A DNA stretch of 64,000 nt, taken from Capillibacterium thermochitinicola (GTDB taxonomy: Bacteria; Bacillota; UBA4882; UBA10575). Positions 9,739-19,326 of this stretch are shown here, one piece after another; within the stretch, counting starts at the first letter, position 1, and each line of letters opens with the position of its first letter. The DNA is taken from contig NZ_JAAKDE010000015.1 in the NCBI RefSeq assembly GCF_013664685.1, positions 62,001-126,000 of the forward strand, written 5' to 3'. The notes under the pieces were generated by a model, which saw only the letters and a list, made by a program, of their open reading frames with translations, was not told where the DNA came from and ran no database searches. Position numbers and translations under genes: made by a program.

Positions 9739-10719
9739 TTGTTAGAGACCGAAGTCGTTGTTTCCGCTTCACCCCATTTACGTGCGGGGTTAAGCGCTGA
9801 GCGGATTATGTGGCTGGTGGTTGCCGCGCTTATACCGGTGGCGGCAGCTGGTGTTTACTTTTTTGGCTGGCACGCGCTTTGGATCATTTTAGTCTCGATG
9901 GTGACGGCGGTCTTAACGGAGGCGATCACGCGCCTTCTGTTGAAACGGCCGGTTACAATCGGCGACGGCAGCGCGGCCGTAACCGGTTTGTTATTGGCTT
10001 TAACGCTTCCGCCCACGGTGCCGTTGTGGATCCCGGCGGCCGGGTCGGCCTTTGCGATTGTTCTGGGGAAACAGATCTACGGCGGTTTGGGTTATAACCC
10101 GTTTAACCCGGCTTTAATCGGGCGCGCCTTCTTGCTTGCTTCCTGGCCGACCTTAATGGTGAAGTGGGTTTGGCCCGCGGATGCTCTGGACTGGGCCATG
10201 GATTCCACTGCGGCATCGCTTGGGATATCGGTGGATGCGGTCTCGGGGGCAACGCCCCTTGGACTCTGGGCGGACGGCATTACCAGGATTCCCTATCTTC
10301 AGCTGTACCTGGGAAATATCGCCGGCTCCCTTGGGGAGACGTCGGCGTTAGCCATATTGCTGGGTGGCTTGTTTTTGTTGGTCTATAGGATCATTGACTG
10401 GCGGATTCCCGTCAGCTATTTGGGGACTGTGACCTTGCTGGCCTTTCTGATGGGCCAAGATCCCCTCTTTCACCTCTTGGCGGGGGGGTTGATGCTGGGG
10501 GCCTTTTTCATGGCCACCGATTACGTGACTTCTCCGGTTACCCCGCGGGGCCGTCTTCTGTTCGGGATTGGCTGCGGGCTCTTTACCATGTTGATCCGGA
10601 TGTACGGCGGACTGCCGGAGGGGGTTTGTTATTCAATTCTCCTGATGAATCTTGCCACGCCACTACTGGACCGCTGGACGGTACCAAAGCGGTTCGGGGA
10701 GGTGAAAGCCAATGGGTAA
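9739..10719 (+). CDS. rnfD: Rnf complex subunit RnfD
   Basis: Membrane subunit of 326 residues with about ten hydrophobic segments. The motif DAVSGATPLGLW near residue 165 carries the threonine to which FMN is covalently attached in this family. Start is TTG after a run of G; the 3' end overlaps rnfG by eight bases. Confidence 0.96.
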   Translation: MLETEVVVSASPHLRAGLSAERIMWLVVAALIPVAAAGVYFFGWHALWIILVSMVTAVLTEAITRLLLKRPVTIGDGSAAVTGLLLALTLPPTVPLWIPAAGSAFAIVLGKQIYGGLGYNPFNPALIGRAFLLASWPTLMVKWVWPADALDWAMDSTAASLGISVDAVSGATPLGLWADGITRIPYLQLYLGNIAGSLGETSALAILLGGLFLLVYRIIDWRIPVSYLGTVTLLAFLMGQDPLFHLLAGGLMLGAFFMATDYVTSPVTPRGRLLFGIGCGLFTMLIRMYGGLPEGVCYSILLMNLATPLLDRWTVPKRFGEVKANG

Positions 10720-11317
10720 ACATGAATGGCGTTTGATTCTGGTGCTCACGGTCATCTGCGTGGTCTCCGGCGGGGTGCTGGGTTGGGTGAACACCCTGAC
10801 CGCACCGGCGATTAGGGCCCAAGAGGAACTGGCTAAAGAACGGGCTTTACAAGAAGCTTTACCCGGCACCACCACTTTCACGGAAGAACCGGCCTTGCGC
10901 AAAGAGCTGGAAGAAGCGGGCCTGGCCGGGATCGTGGAAGTGTACCGGGCTTATCGTGACGAGGAAGAGATGGGTTTTGTTTTCACCGTTGACCAACAGG
11001 GCTATGGGGGGCCGATCCGGATGGTGATCGGCGTCACGGCGTCGGGGAACCTTTCCGGCTTGACTGTGATCAGTCATACCGAAACTCCCGGATTGGGCGC
11101 GAAGATCACAGACGCTCGATTCTTGACGCAACCGGCGTTCCGGGAAGCGATGGTCGGGATGACGCTGGCCGTGACGAAGGACAAAGGAGAAGTGGATGCA
11201 ATTGCCAGTGCCACCATCTCCTCACGGGCGGTTGTCCGCGGGGTGAACGCGGCTTTAACCGCCGCCCAATCTTTACTGGACGCTGAAGCGATGAATGGGG
11301 GTGTCGACGTTGACTAA
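10712..11317 (+). CDS. rnfG: Rnf complex subunit RnfG
   Basis: Membrane-anchored flavoprotein with one N-terminal transmembrane helix (ILVLTVICVVSGGVLGWV) and an FMN-binding domain on the outer face. The flavinylation site reads DAIASATISSRAV; the acceptor threonine is kept but the usual SGAT glycine is replaced by Ser. 201 residues, normal length. Overlaps rnfD and rnfE. Confidence 0.95.
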   Translation: MGKHEWRLILVLTVICVVSGGVLGWVNTLTAPAIRAQEELAKERALQEALPGTTTFTEEPALRKELEEAGLAGIVEVYRAYRDEEEMGFVFTVDQQGYGGPIRMVIGVTASGNLSGLTVISHTETPGLGAKITDARFLTQPAFREAMVGMTLAVTKDKGEVDAIASATISSRAVVRGVNAALTAAQSLLDAEAMNGGVDVD

Positions 11318-11930
11318 ATGGCAGATCTTCAAGAACGGTGTTTTCAACGAAAACCCCATCTTCCGCCTGGTTTTGGGGATGTGCTCCACCTTGGCGGTGA
11401 CCACTGCGGTCGTGAACGGAATCGGAATGGGGATTGCCACCACTTTGGTGCTGACCGGTTCGAATGTGATCATTGCTTTGCTGCGGAAGATCATTCCCAA
11501 GGAGATCCGCATCCCGGCGTACGTGGTGGTGATCGCCACCTTTACCACGATTGTCGATAAGACGATGGCGGCGACCATGCCCGACTTACACCGGGTGCTC
11601 GGGATCTTTATTCCGCTGATTGTGGTGAACTGTATCGTTCTGGCCCGGGCAGAAGCCTTTGCCTCCAAGCATAACCTGGTGGACTCCACCTTCGATGGCT
11701 TGGGGATGGGGTTGGGCTTCACCCTGGCTTTAACCTTGTTAAGCTTCATCCGGGAATTGGTGGGAACCGGTACTTTGCTGAAAGCCACCGATTTCGGTTT
11801 TGAAGGTTTTTCCTTTTTCCCCGAAGATCTGGGGGCGAAACTCCTGATTTTACCACCGGGGGCTTTCATCACCCTCGGCCTGTTGCTGGCCGGGATCAAC
11901 TGGCTCGTGGCCCGAAAGGGGGAAAAGTAA
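11310..11930 (+). CDS. rnfE: Rnf complex subunit RnfE
   Basis: Integral membrane subunit with six predicted helices, paired with RnfA. TTG at 11310 gives [18 protein letters not shown], the usual N-terminus, with GGGGGTG six bases before it; an in-frame ATG at 11295 would add five residues. About 206 residues. Core [19 protein letters not shown] and [18 protein letters not shown] are typical of RnfE/NqrD. Confidence 0.94.
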   Translation: MTKWQIFKNGVFNENPIFRLVLGMCSTLAVTTAVVNGIGMGIATTLVLTGSNVIIALLRKIIPKEIRIPAYVVVIATFTTIVDKTMAATMPDLHRVLGIFIPLIVVNCIVLARAEAFASKHNLVDSTFDGLGMGLGFTLALTLLSFIRELVGTGTLLKATDFGFEGFSFFPEDLGAKLLILPPGAFITLGLLLAGINWLVARKGEK

Positions 11931-11931
11931 C

Positions 11932-12525
11932 ATGACTGAATATCTGTTGATTGTCCTTAGTGCGATTTTTATAAATAACTTCATTGTGGCGCGGTTTTTG
12001 GGGATCTGTCCCTTCTTGGGGGTTTCCAAACAAGTGGAGACGGCAACCGGGATGGGAATGGCGGTGACCTTTGTGATGGCCTTGGCTTCCGGGATCACCT
12101 ATTGGCTCCAGAAGGTGCTGGTCATGTTCAACATCGAGTTTTTGCAGACGATCACCTTTATTTTGGTCATCGCGGTCCTGGTGCAGTTTGTCGAGATGGT
12201 GATCAAAAAGAGCAGCCCGGTGCTTTACCAAGCGTTGGGGATTTACTTGCCGCTGATCACTACCAACTGTGCGGTTTTGGGGGTAACCATCATCAATGTC
12301 ACCGAGAACTATAATTTCCTCCAATCGGTAGTCAACGGGATCGGTGGTGCGCTTGGCTTTTCGTTACTCTTGATTTTGTTTGCCGGGATCCGGGAACGGT
12401 TGGCTTTTGCTCCGCTACCGAAAGCATTGGAAGGGATTCCGATTGCTTTGATTACGGCCGGGCTGGTCTCCATGGCCTTTCTGGGCTTTTCCGGGTTTAA
12501 CCTTGAGGCTTTGTTGGGATTTTAA
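11932..12525 (+). CDS. rnfA: Rnf complex subunit RnfA
   Basis: Integral membrane subunit, 197 residues, six helices, homologous to RnfE with inverted topology. Hallmarks are [20 protein letters not shown] and the mirrored [18 protein letters not shown]; each carries the cysteine of the intramembrane iron-sulfur site described for the family. Starts one base after rnfE ends. Confidence 0.97.
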   Translation: MTEYLLIVLSAIFINNFIVARFLGICPFLGVSKQVETATGMGMAVTFVMALASGITYWLQKVLVMFNIEFLQTITFILVIAVLVQFVEMVIKKSSPVLYQALGIYLPLITTNCAVLGVTIINVTENYNFLQSVVNGIGGALGFSLLLILFAGIRERLAFAPLPKALEGIPIALITAGLVSMAFLGFSGFNLEALLGF

Positions 12526-12610
12526 GGCGGAGTCCTTACCAATGCGGTCTTAGCTGTTGACGTTGTACAAGAAGTCGACATAGAAAATTCCGACTAAAGG
12601 AGTTGACAAC

Positions 12611-13435
12611 ATGGAAGCCGGAAGCATGAGTATCATTCTGCATGGCGTTGCCGTTTTATTGGTGCTTGGGGCCGCTTTTGGCTTGGGTCTGGCCATTGCC
12701 TCCCGCAAGTTGGCCGTGGAAAGCGACCCGCGGATCGATGAGATTGAGGCGTTACTACCCGGGGCGAACTGCGGCGGGTGTGGCTATCCCGGTTGCCGCG
12801 GCATGGCGGAAGCCATTGTCGCCGGGGCGGCACCGGTAACCGGGTGTCCTGTTTTGAAGGACCACTCCCCCATTGCCGCTGTGATGGGGGTGGAAAGCAC
12901 CGCGACGGAACGCCTGATCGCAAGGGTCCGTTGTGGCGGCGGGCGGAAGGAAGCGCCGCAGCGTTTCATCTATTTTGGCGTGGAAGACTGTGCGGCTGCC
13001 CAAAGTCTGGGCGGGGGAGCCAAAGCTTGTACCTATGGCTGTCTCGGCCTGGGCAGTTGCGTTAAAGTTTGTCCCTTCGGGGCGATGAAAATGTCGGACA
13101 ATGCCCTGCCCGTGGTGGACGAGGAGAAATGCACCGGTTGCGGCTTGTGTGTGAAAGCCTGTCCCCGCCAGATCATTACCCTCTGGCCTTATGATAAGAA
13201 GGTGACCGTCCTGTGTATGAATAAGGATAAAGGGGCGGAGGTCCGGGCCGTCTGCAAAGTGGGCTGTATCGCTTGCCGGCTCTGCACCAAGAACTGCCCC
13301 ACGGGGGCAATTCCGGTCGAAGACAATCTGGCGCGGATCACCCCCGAGCTCTGTACCAATTGTGAAATTTGTGTAGAAAAGTGTCCGATGAAGACGATTA
13401 AAGGAGCGAAAAAGCAGGAAAGAGCCGTGGGATAG
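12611..13435 (+). CDS. rnfB: Rnf complex subunit RnfB (polyferredoxin)
   Basis: Electron-entry subunit that accepts electrons from ferredoxin. One N-terminal transmembrane helix is followed by the CxxCxxxxC cluster domain (ANCGGCGYPGCRGMAEAI with a later Cys), then several ferredoxin motifs: CVKVCPFG, CTGCGLCVKACP, CIACRLCTKNCP and CTNCEICVEKCP. 274 residues. ATG follows AAAGGAG. An 85-base gap separates it from rnfA; a TTGACG/TAGAAA pair there might be a weak internal promoter. Confidence 0.97.
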   Translation: MEAGSMSIILHGVAVLLVLGAAFGLGLAIASRKLAVESDPRIDEIEALLPGANCGGCGYPGCRGMAEAIVAGAAPVTGCPVLKDHSPIAAVMGVESTATERLIARVRCGGGRKEAPQRFIYFGVEDCAAAQSLGGGAKACTYGCLGLGSCVKVCPFGAMKMSDNALPVVDEEKCTGCGLCVKACPRQIITLWPYDKKVTVLCMNKDKGAEVRAVCKVGCIACRLCTKNCPTGAIPVEDNLARITPELCTNCEICVEKCPMKTIKGAKKQERAVG

Positions 13436-13456
13436 GGAAATAATATTAATGGTTTG

Positions 13457-13482
13457 CCGCGGTGCCTGAAAAGGCACCGCGG
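13457..13482 (+). terminator. Strong hairpin at the end of the rnf operon
   Basis: Perfect ten-base stem CCGCGGTGCC / GGCACCGCGG with loop TGAAAA, 20 bases after rnfB. There is no T-run after it, so it may stabilise the rnf mRNA or only partly terminate. It also hides the GTG that would give maf its longest reading. Confidence 0.55.
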
Positions 13483-13500
13483 TGTAAATCCAGTCGGGAG

Positions 13501-14133
13501 GTGGCGACGATTCATCCGATTATTCTTGCTTCCGCCTCGCCCCGCCGTCAGGACCTCCTGACCATGCTGGGCCTGGAGTTTAAGGTGATCGCCAGCTCCT
13601 TTGAAGAACGGGCGAAGCTGGACCCGGCGGCCCCGCCCGCGGAACAGGTCGTGACCACGGCGCGCGGGAAAGCGGAAGAGGTTTTTCGTCTGACGGCCAG
13701 TGTACCGGAGACCGCGGACAGCCTGGTGATTGGGGCCGACACCATTGTGGTGCTGGATGGGGAGGTTTTAGGGAAACCGGCCGACCAGGCAGAAGCCCGG
13801 CGGATGCTAAAGACCCTCTCCGGCCGCTGGCACCAGGTCTTTACCGGACTGGCCCTTCTCCATCGGGAAAAAACCCTTACTGCTTATGAAATGACCCGGG
13901 TTCATTTTCGTCCGCTGACCGACCGGGAGATCGATGCTTACCTGCGTACTGGCGAACCGATGGACAAGGCCGGCGCCTATGGGATTCAGGGGCTTGGTGC
14001 CATCTTCGTTGACCGGATTGAGGGCTGCTTTTATAACGTCATGGGCCTCCCCGTCCCCCGGCTTGCGCTTTTGTTAAAGGAATACGGGATTAACCTGCCG
14101 GAGGTGAAAACCCTTGTCGGGACCGGTGATTAA
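13501..14133 (+). CDS. maf: Maf-family nucleotide pyrophosphatase
   Basis: Hydrolyses non-canonical or modified nucleoside triphosphates (dTTP/UTP class in this family) and is linked to division arrest. The N-terminus IILASASPRRQDLL and the catalytic-region sequence VIGADTIVVLDGEVLGKP are clear, as is the C-terminal YGIQGLGAIFVDRIEG. About 210 residues. The start is uncertain: GTG at 13501 overlaps the Shine-Dalgarno, and the family N-terminus better fits ATT at 13510, eight bases after GGAGG. The 3' end overlaps radC by 20 bases. Confidence 0.93.
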   Translation: MATIHPIILASASPRRQDLLTMLGLEFKVIASSFEERAKLDPAAPPAEQVVTTARGKAEEVFRLTASVPETADSLVIGADTIVVLDGEVLGKPADQAEARRMLKTLSGRWHQVFTGLALLHREKTLTAYEMTRVHFRPLTDREIDAYLRTGEPMDKAGAYGIQGLGAIFVDRIEGCFYNVMGLPVPRLALLLKEYGINLPEVKTLVGTGD

Positions 14134-14797
14134 AGCGCTTCCGGCGGAGGAGCGCCCCCGGGAAAGGTTGGCACGGTACGGGGCGGAGAGCCTCTCAAAC
14201 AGCGAATTGATGGCCATTGTCCTCCGGACCGGAACCACCGATCTGTCTGCCCTGGATCTGGCCAAGCTCCTCCTGGCCAAGTTTGAATCTTTACCAAACC
14301 TGGCGGCTGCAAGCCTCCAGGAGTTGTGCGCGGTCCGCGGCGTGGGGAAAACCAAAGCCATTCAGCTGCTGGCCGCTTTTGAACTGGGGAAGCGGTTACA
14401 GACCGCCCGGCTGACCGAAGACCAACCGCTGTCTTCACCTCAGGAAGTCGCCGGTTTTTTAATGCCGCGCCTGCGCTTCCTCGACCAGGAACATTTTCTG
14501 ACGCTGCATCTTAATACGAAAAACCGGCTGCTCAGCATGGAGACGATCTCCATCGGCACTTTGGATGCTTCTCTGGTGCACCCCCGGGAAGTATTTAAAG
14601 CCGCGATCCGCCAAAGCAGCGCTTCCTTGATCTTAGCCCATAACCACCCCAGTGGCGATCCCCGTCCCAGTCAGGAAGATATCAAGCTAACGCACCGTCT
14701 TAAAGAGTCCGGAGAGCTCTTGGGTATCCCCATTCTCGATCATGTGATCATTGGCGACCACAAATATTACAGTATGAAGGAAGAAGGATTGATCTAA
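14114..14797 (+). CDS. radC: RadC-family JAMM-domain protein
   Basis: Conserved protein of 227 residues with an N-terminal helix-hairpin-helix region (ELCAVRGVGKTKAIQLLAAF) and a JAMM metalloprotease-like domain with the zinc motif AHNHPSGDPRPSQED. Despite the name its role in repair is not established. Start is TTG inside maf, nine or so bases after GGAGGTG. The maf-radC-mreB order is common in Firmicutes. Confidence 0.94.
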   Translation: MSGPVIKALPAEERPRERLARYGAESLSNSELMAIVLRTGTTDLSALDLAKLLLAKFESLPNLAAASLQELCAVRGVGKTKAIQLLAAFELGKRLQTARLTEDQPLSSPQEVAGFLMPRLRFLDQEHFLTLHLNTKNRLLSMETISIGTLDASLVHPREVFKAAIRQSSASLILAHNHPSGDPRPSQEDIKLTHRLKESGELLGIPILDHVIIGDHKYYSMKEEGLI

Positions 14798-14863
14798 CGG
14801 ATCAGGTTTTGTCTTTCGAGAGAATCCACATTATATTTTTTGACAACCGGAGGGAAATAATTG

Positions 14864-15895
14864 ATGCTCAAAAAATTGCTCGGACGTTTTTCGCGGGATA
14901 TGGGAATTGATTTAGGTACGGCCAACACTCTCGTTTTTGTCAGTAACCAAGGGATTGTCCTTCAGGAACCAACCGTTGTTGCTTTTGACCGGGACTCCGG
15001 GAATATAATCGCCGTTGGTCAAGAGGCCAAACAGATGGTGGGCCGGACACCGGGCAGTATCGTTGCGGTCCGGCCGATGAAAGACGGCGTGATTGCCGAT
15101 TTTGAAGTGACGGAAAAAATGTTGCAATATTATATAAAGAAAGCCGGGCGGCGGCGGGCTTTTTTCGCGCCCCGCGTGGTGATCAGCGTTCCTTCCGGGG
15201 TTACGGAAGTGGAAAGACGGGCGGTGATGGATGCGGCCCGCGAAGCCGGTGCCCGTGAGGTTTTCACTATAGAAGAGCCGATGGCCGCCGCGATCGGGGC
15301 GGGTCTTCCCATTCAGGAACCCACCGGCAATTTAATTGTTGATATTGGCGGGGGCACGACCGAAGTCGCCGTGATCTCCCTGGGCGGAATCGTGACGAGC
15401 CGCTCGATCCGGGTGGCGGGCGACGAGCTGAACGAGGCGATTACCCAATATATTAAAAAATGTTATAATTTAATGGTAGGCGAACAAACCGCCGAAGATA
15501 TTAAAAGAACGATCGGGTCGGCTTATCCCCAGAAGGAGGAGGAGACCCTCGAAGTGCGCGGCCGCGATCTGGTGACCGGTTTGCCGAAGGTAATCACCAT
15601 CTCCTCCCAGGAGGTCATGGAAGCGCTGGCGGAGCCGGTGGGGGCGATCCTGGAAGCGGTCAAAATGACATTGGAAAAAACTCCGCCGGAACTGGCTGCC
15701 GATATTCTGGACCGGGGGATCGTGATGACGGGTGGCGGTGCCCTCCTCCGGGGTCTGGACCGGCTCCTGGCGGAAGAGACCGAAATGCCGGTGCAAGTGG
15801 CCGAAGACCCCTTGACGTGTGTCGCCAGGGGGACGGGCAAGGTGCTTGAAGAGTTGGATCAGCTGCGCAAAGTCTTAATCTCGAATAAACGCTGA
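14864..15895 (+). CDS. mreB: Rod shape-determining protein MreB
   Basis: Actin-like ATPase that organises the elongasome. [20 protein letters not shown] is phosphate loop 1, [20 protein letters not shown] phosphate loop 2, and [18 protein letters not shown] the adenosine motif. ATG at 14864 is preferred to the TTG just before it for its nine-base distance from GGAGGG. About 343 residues, normal. First of mreBCD-PBP2. Confidence 0.97.
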   Translation: MLKKLLGRFSRDMGIDLGTANTLVFVSNQGIVLQEPTVVAFDRDSGNIIAVGQEAKQMVGRTPGSIVAVRPMKDGVIADFEVTEKMLQYYIKKAGRRRAFFAPRVVISVPSGVTEVERRAVMDAAREAGAREVFTIEEPMAAAIGAGLPIQEPTGNLIVDIGGGTTEVAVISLGGIVTSRSIRVAGDELNEAITQYIKKCYNLMVGEQTAEDIKRTIGSAYPQKEEETLEVRGRDLVTGLPKVITISSQEVMEALAEPVGAILEAVKMTLEKTPPELAADILDRGIVMTGGGALLRGLDRLLAEETEMPVQVAEDPLTCVARGTGKVLEELDQLRKVLISNKR

Positions 15896-15986
15896 GCGGT
15901 CCGGATCAGCGCCGGGTGAACCGGAAAGCGCCGGGCGAAGCAAATAAGCGCTGAGCGAAGAAGATTAGGAAAAGGGGCCGATTAAG

Positions 15987-16814
15987 GTGTTGCAACCTTT
16001 AGTCCAAAAGCGGGTTTTACTGGTAACCCTAGCCGTTTGTTTTTTGGTCGTGACCGGCTTGATGTTCTATTCGTCGCAGGAGAGGGAGAAGGAGATCTGG
16101 CTTGAGCGGGCGTTTAAGTTTGTTTTGTATCCTTTCCAAAAGGCAATCCATGCGGTAACCACTTTTGTGACGGATTCGTGGACAACCATCAATGAACTGG
16201 GCGCACTGCAGCGGGAGAACGACGAAATGCGCAAGCGCCTCTCCGAGCTGGCGACGGAACTTTCCCAGCTGGAACAGTTGCGCGCGGAGAATGAACGGTT
16301 ACGGGAGCTTTTACAGTTCAAAGCCGCCTCGACATTGGAGCTGATCCCGGTCGAGGTGGTGGCCAGAAACCCCCGTAACACCAGTGATACGATCACGATT
16401 GATAAAGGGAGTAACTTTGGCTTAACCCGGAATATGCCGGTGATTACCGCCGAAGGACTGGCCGGACGGTTGTTACGGGTCGAACCCTTCTCCTCCGAGG
16501 TTATTTTGCTGACCGATCCCCGCCCCGGCAACAGCATGAGCGGGGTGATCGAACGCACCAGGGAACTGGTTTATATCTACGGCGGGGGCAAAAAGGGAAC
16601 CTGTTTGGTTAAACCGTCGGATTTGAGCGTCAAGTTGCAAACCGGCGACCGGATTTTAACTTCGGAATCCAGTTTGTTTTTTCCGAAAAATTTGGTCATC
16701 GGCACCCTGGTCGAAGTATATGCTTCCGAAGACGGTTATGAGCAATATGCCTATTTGGAACCGGCCACCGACTTTAGCCGGTTGGAGTACCTGTACGTGG
16801 TTAAGGAGAAGTGA
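15987..16814 (+). CDS. mreC: Rod shape-determining protein MreC
   Basis: Bitopic scaffold of the elongasome, 275 residues: one transmembrane helix (VLLVTLAVCFLVVTGLMFY, residues 9-27), a coiled coil around residues 70-113 (ENDEMRKRLSELATELSQLE) and the beta-barrel region beyond. GTG start after AAGGTG. The 91-base gap before it contains repeated GCGCTGAGCG/GCGCCGGG words without clear function. Confidence 0.95.
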   Translation: MLQPLVQKRVLLVTLAVCFLVVTGLMFYSSQEREKEIWLERAFKFVLYPFQKAIHAVTTFVTDSWTTINELGALQRENDEMRKRLSELATELSQLEQLRAENERLRELLQFKAASTLELIPVEVVARNPRNTSDTITIDKGSNFGLTRNMPVITAEGLAGRLLRVEPFSSEVILLTDPRPGNSMSGVIERTRELVYIYGGGKKGTCLVKPSDLSVKLQTGDRILTSESSLFFPKNLVIGTLVEVYASEDGYEQYAYLEPATDFSRLEYLYVVKEK

Positions 16815-16832
16815 AGAGAGGAGGAAGGGAGC

Positions 16833-17339
16833 GTGACGGTTGGGAAGTATGTGCTGTTTATCTTCATTCCATTGGTTTTGCAGACTTCACTCTTTCCCCA
16901 TCTTTCTCTCTTTGGCGTAATTCCGAACCTGGTTTTGATTACGACCGTTTGTTATGGTCTGTTACAAGGGATCCGGCCGGGGTTGTATTTTGGGCTGCTC
17001 AGCGGGCTCTGTTTGGACCTGGCCGGGAGCGGTATTTTGGGGATCAACATAACAATCCTCGGCCTTTTGGGGTTCGGTGCCGGGTATCTGGAAAGGTTGA
17101 TTTTCAAAGGATACCTGGTCATCCCCCTCTGCATGGTCCTGGCCGGGACGATCGTGGCCGAGCTCTTTTCCTTAAGTATTCTGCTGGCCTTTGGTTGGCG
17201 GATTGCCTTCCTTTCCTTTCTCGGGGCGACGCTTTTACCATTATGCCTGTATAACATGGTGCTGACCGCCCCTGTTTACTACGGGCTGAAAAAAGGCCTT
17301 GATCTTATTCGCGAGCGAAGGTTAAAGGTTGGTGCGTGA
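16833..17339 (+). CDS. mreD: Rod shape-determining protein MreD
   Basis: Small polytopic elongasome protein, 168 residues, about five hydrophobic segments, beginning VGKYVLFIFIPLVLQTSLFP. GTG start after GGAGGAAGGG. Overlaps the following PBP2 gene by four bases. Confidence 0.92.
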   Translation: MTVGKYVLFIFIPLVLQTSLFPHLSLFGVIPNLVLITTVCYGLLQGIRPGLYFGLLSGLCLDLAGSGILGINITILGLLGFGAGYLERLIFKGYLVIPLCMVLAGTIVAELFSLSILLAFGWRIAFLSFLGATLLPLCLYNMVLTAPVYYGLKKGLDLIRERRLKVGA

Positions 17340-19177
17340 CATTGAACAACCGGACAATTACAGGACTGGACAGAAGTGTTAAGGTCCTTACCATCCTGGT
17401 GATCCTCATCTTCTCCGTGCTTCTCTGCCGCCTTTGGTATTTACAGATTGTCAAGGGAGAGGAAAAATACGCGGAATCAAGTAGCATCCGGATGCGGCCG
17501 ATTCGGATTACCGCCCCCCGGGGGAATATCTATGACCGGTGGGGCGAATTGTTGGTGACCAGCCGGTTTTCGCATGTTGTTTCCGTTGTCCCGGAAGACG
17601 TGAAAGACAACCCTTATGTGGTCCGTTTTTTAAGCCAAGTTTTGGAATTGTCCGAAACAGAGTTGTTTCAGATGATGGAAGAGAGAGCCAAATACCAAAA
17701 GGACCAGTATGTTCCGTTGAAAAGGGATGTGAACCCGGTAGCGATTGGACAGATTCTCGAAGCAAAGCTTGATCTGCCCGGTGTGGTGGTGGAGGATTAT
17801 CCGGTCCGTTACTACCCGAAAGGGGAATGGGGCGCGCATCTCTTTGGCTATATCGGTGAGATTAGTGAACAAGAACTGGCACAGCGGCGCGGTCTTGGGT
17901 ACCGTCTCGGCGATGAAATCGGCAAGATGGGTTTGGAAAGAACCTATGACCTTGAACTCAAAGGAGAAGAGGCCGTCCGGATCTGGGAAGTGGACCGGGT
18001 GGGGCAACCCATTCGCGTGTTGGAAGAGAAGAAGTATGTTCCCGGTCACAATCTGCACCTGACGATTGATGCCCGCCTGCAGGCTGTGGCGGAACAGGCG
18101 ATCCGCGATCAGATCGCCTGGGCCCGGGCCCAGACCAACGAACAGTACAATAAGGCCAACGCCGGATCTGTTGTGGTGCTGGACCCCAGAAACGGTGAGA
18201 TTCTTGCCCTCGTCAGCTATCCGGAGTTTGATCCCAATTTATTTGTGGGCAATATTTCGCGGGCAGCCTTTAACGAATTAATTAACAACCCGTTGAACCC
18301 CTTCTCCAACCGGGTGACGAGAGGGAAGTTTATGCCCGGCTCCACCTTTAAACCGATTACCGTTTTGGCCGCGCTGGAGGAAAACCTGGTCAAGCCCGGT
18401 GAGATTTTCAACTGCACGGGTGTGATCCGGTTTGGCAACCGGCAACTGCGGTGCAGCCAAGTCCATGGCAAACTGAATATAGTTGACGGCCTAAAAAACT
18501 CCTGTAATATCGTCATGGCGGAGCTGGCCTTCCGGTTGGGACCGGAAAAACTGGCGAAGTACGCCAGGTTATTGGGTTTGGGGGCAAAGACCGGCTTAAG
18601 ATTGGAACCGGAGGAGTTGGACGGGCTGATTGGTGATCCGGAATGGAAAAGGAAAGCGCGGGGTGAACCCTGGTATCCAATGGAAACGGCCCTGATCTCC
18701 ATCGGTCAAAGTTTTGTTGATGTGACCCCCATTCAACTGGCGCAGGTCTATTCCACCATCGCCAGTGGCGGTACGGTTTATCAGCCCCAATTGGTGCGGG
18801 AGATCACGACGGCCGCGGGGGAGACGGTGACCAAGTTTGCGCCGAAAGTCATCCGGGAGATCGAGATTGATCCGGAGAACCTCGCCATCGTGCGGAAAGG
18901 TTTGGAACAGGTGGTGACGGAAGGAACTGCCCGGTATGTTTTCCAGGGTTTCCCGCTCGACCGGATTCCGGTGGCCGGGAAAACCGGAACCGCCGAGAAT
19001 ATTGGGAAGAACGATTATGCCTTTTTTGCCAGTTACGCACCGGCCGACAATCCCGAATTGGTGGTGGTGGTGGTGATCGAAGAAGGCGGTTACGGTTCCC
19101 AGGCAGCGGCACCGGTGGCCCGGAAGATTTATGAAGCCTATTTTGGACTGAACCAGCCGTCAACGGCCAACAAGTAA
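17336..19177 (+). CDS. mrdA: Penicillin-binding protein 2 (class B transpeptidase)
   Basis: Cross-links peptidoglycan during lateral growth with RodA. 613 residues: one N-terminal helix (VLTILVILIFSVLLCRLWYL), the dimerisation domain with RITAPRGNIYDRWGELL, and a transpeptidase domain with the active-site serine in STFK (336-339), SCN (389-391) and KTGT (549-552). GTG start overlaps the mreD stop. Length is typical. Confidence 0.97.
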   Translation: MTLNNRTITGLDRSVKVLTILVILIFSVLLCRLWYLQIVKGEEKYAESSSIRMRPIRITAPRGNIYDRWGELLVTSRFSHVVSVVPEDVKDNPYVVRFLSQVLELSETELFQMMEERAKYQKDQYVPLKRDVNPVAIGQILEAKLDLPGVVVEDYPVRYYPKGEWGAHLFGYIGEISEQELAQRRGLGYRLGDEIGKMGLERTYDLELKGEEAVRIWEVDRVGQPIRVLEEKKYVPGHNLHLTIDARLQAVAEQAIRDQIAWARAQTNEQYNKANAGSVVVLDPRNGEILALVSYPEFDPNLFVGNISRAAFNELINNPLNPFSNRVTRGKFMPGSTFKPITVLAALEENLVKPGEIFNCTGVIRFGNRQLRCSQVHGKLNIVDGLKNSCNIVMAELAFRLGPEKLAKYARLLGLGAKTGLRLEPEELDGLIGDPEWKRKARGEPWYPMETALISIGQSFVDVTPIQLAQVYSTIASGGTVYQPQLVREITTAAGETVTKFAPKVIREIEIDPENLAIVRKGLEQVVTEGTARYVFQGFPLDRIPVAGKTGTAENIGKNDYAFFASYAPADNPELVVVVVIEEGGYGSQAAAPVARKIYEAYFGLNQPSTANK

Positions 19178-19326
19178 GCGCCGCGGGCCGAGGCGGAAGC
19201 GGGTACTTTTTTGCCCGGTACGCACCACCCGGCAAGAACCGGTGGCGGAAGGCCTAGATTGACGGGAGGATTTTCCAACCGTGTTGTGGAATAAAAAGAG
19301 AAAATTGCCTAAGGTGTGAGCGAAGG

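Noticed and set aside
15896-15986. Repeated GCGCTGAGCG and GCGCCGGG words between mreB and mreC
   Set aside because: Short, irregular, two copies each; no spacing like CRISPR and no clear hairpin. Probably local slippage in GC-rich spacer.
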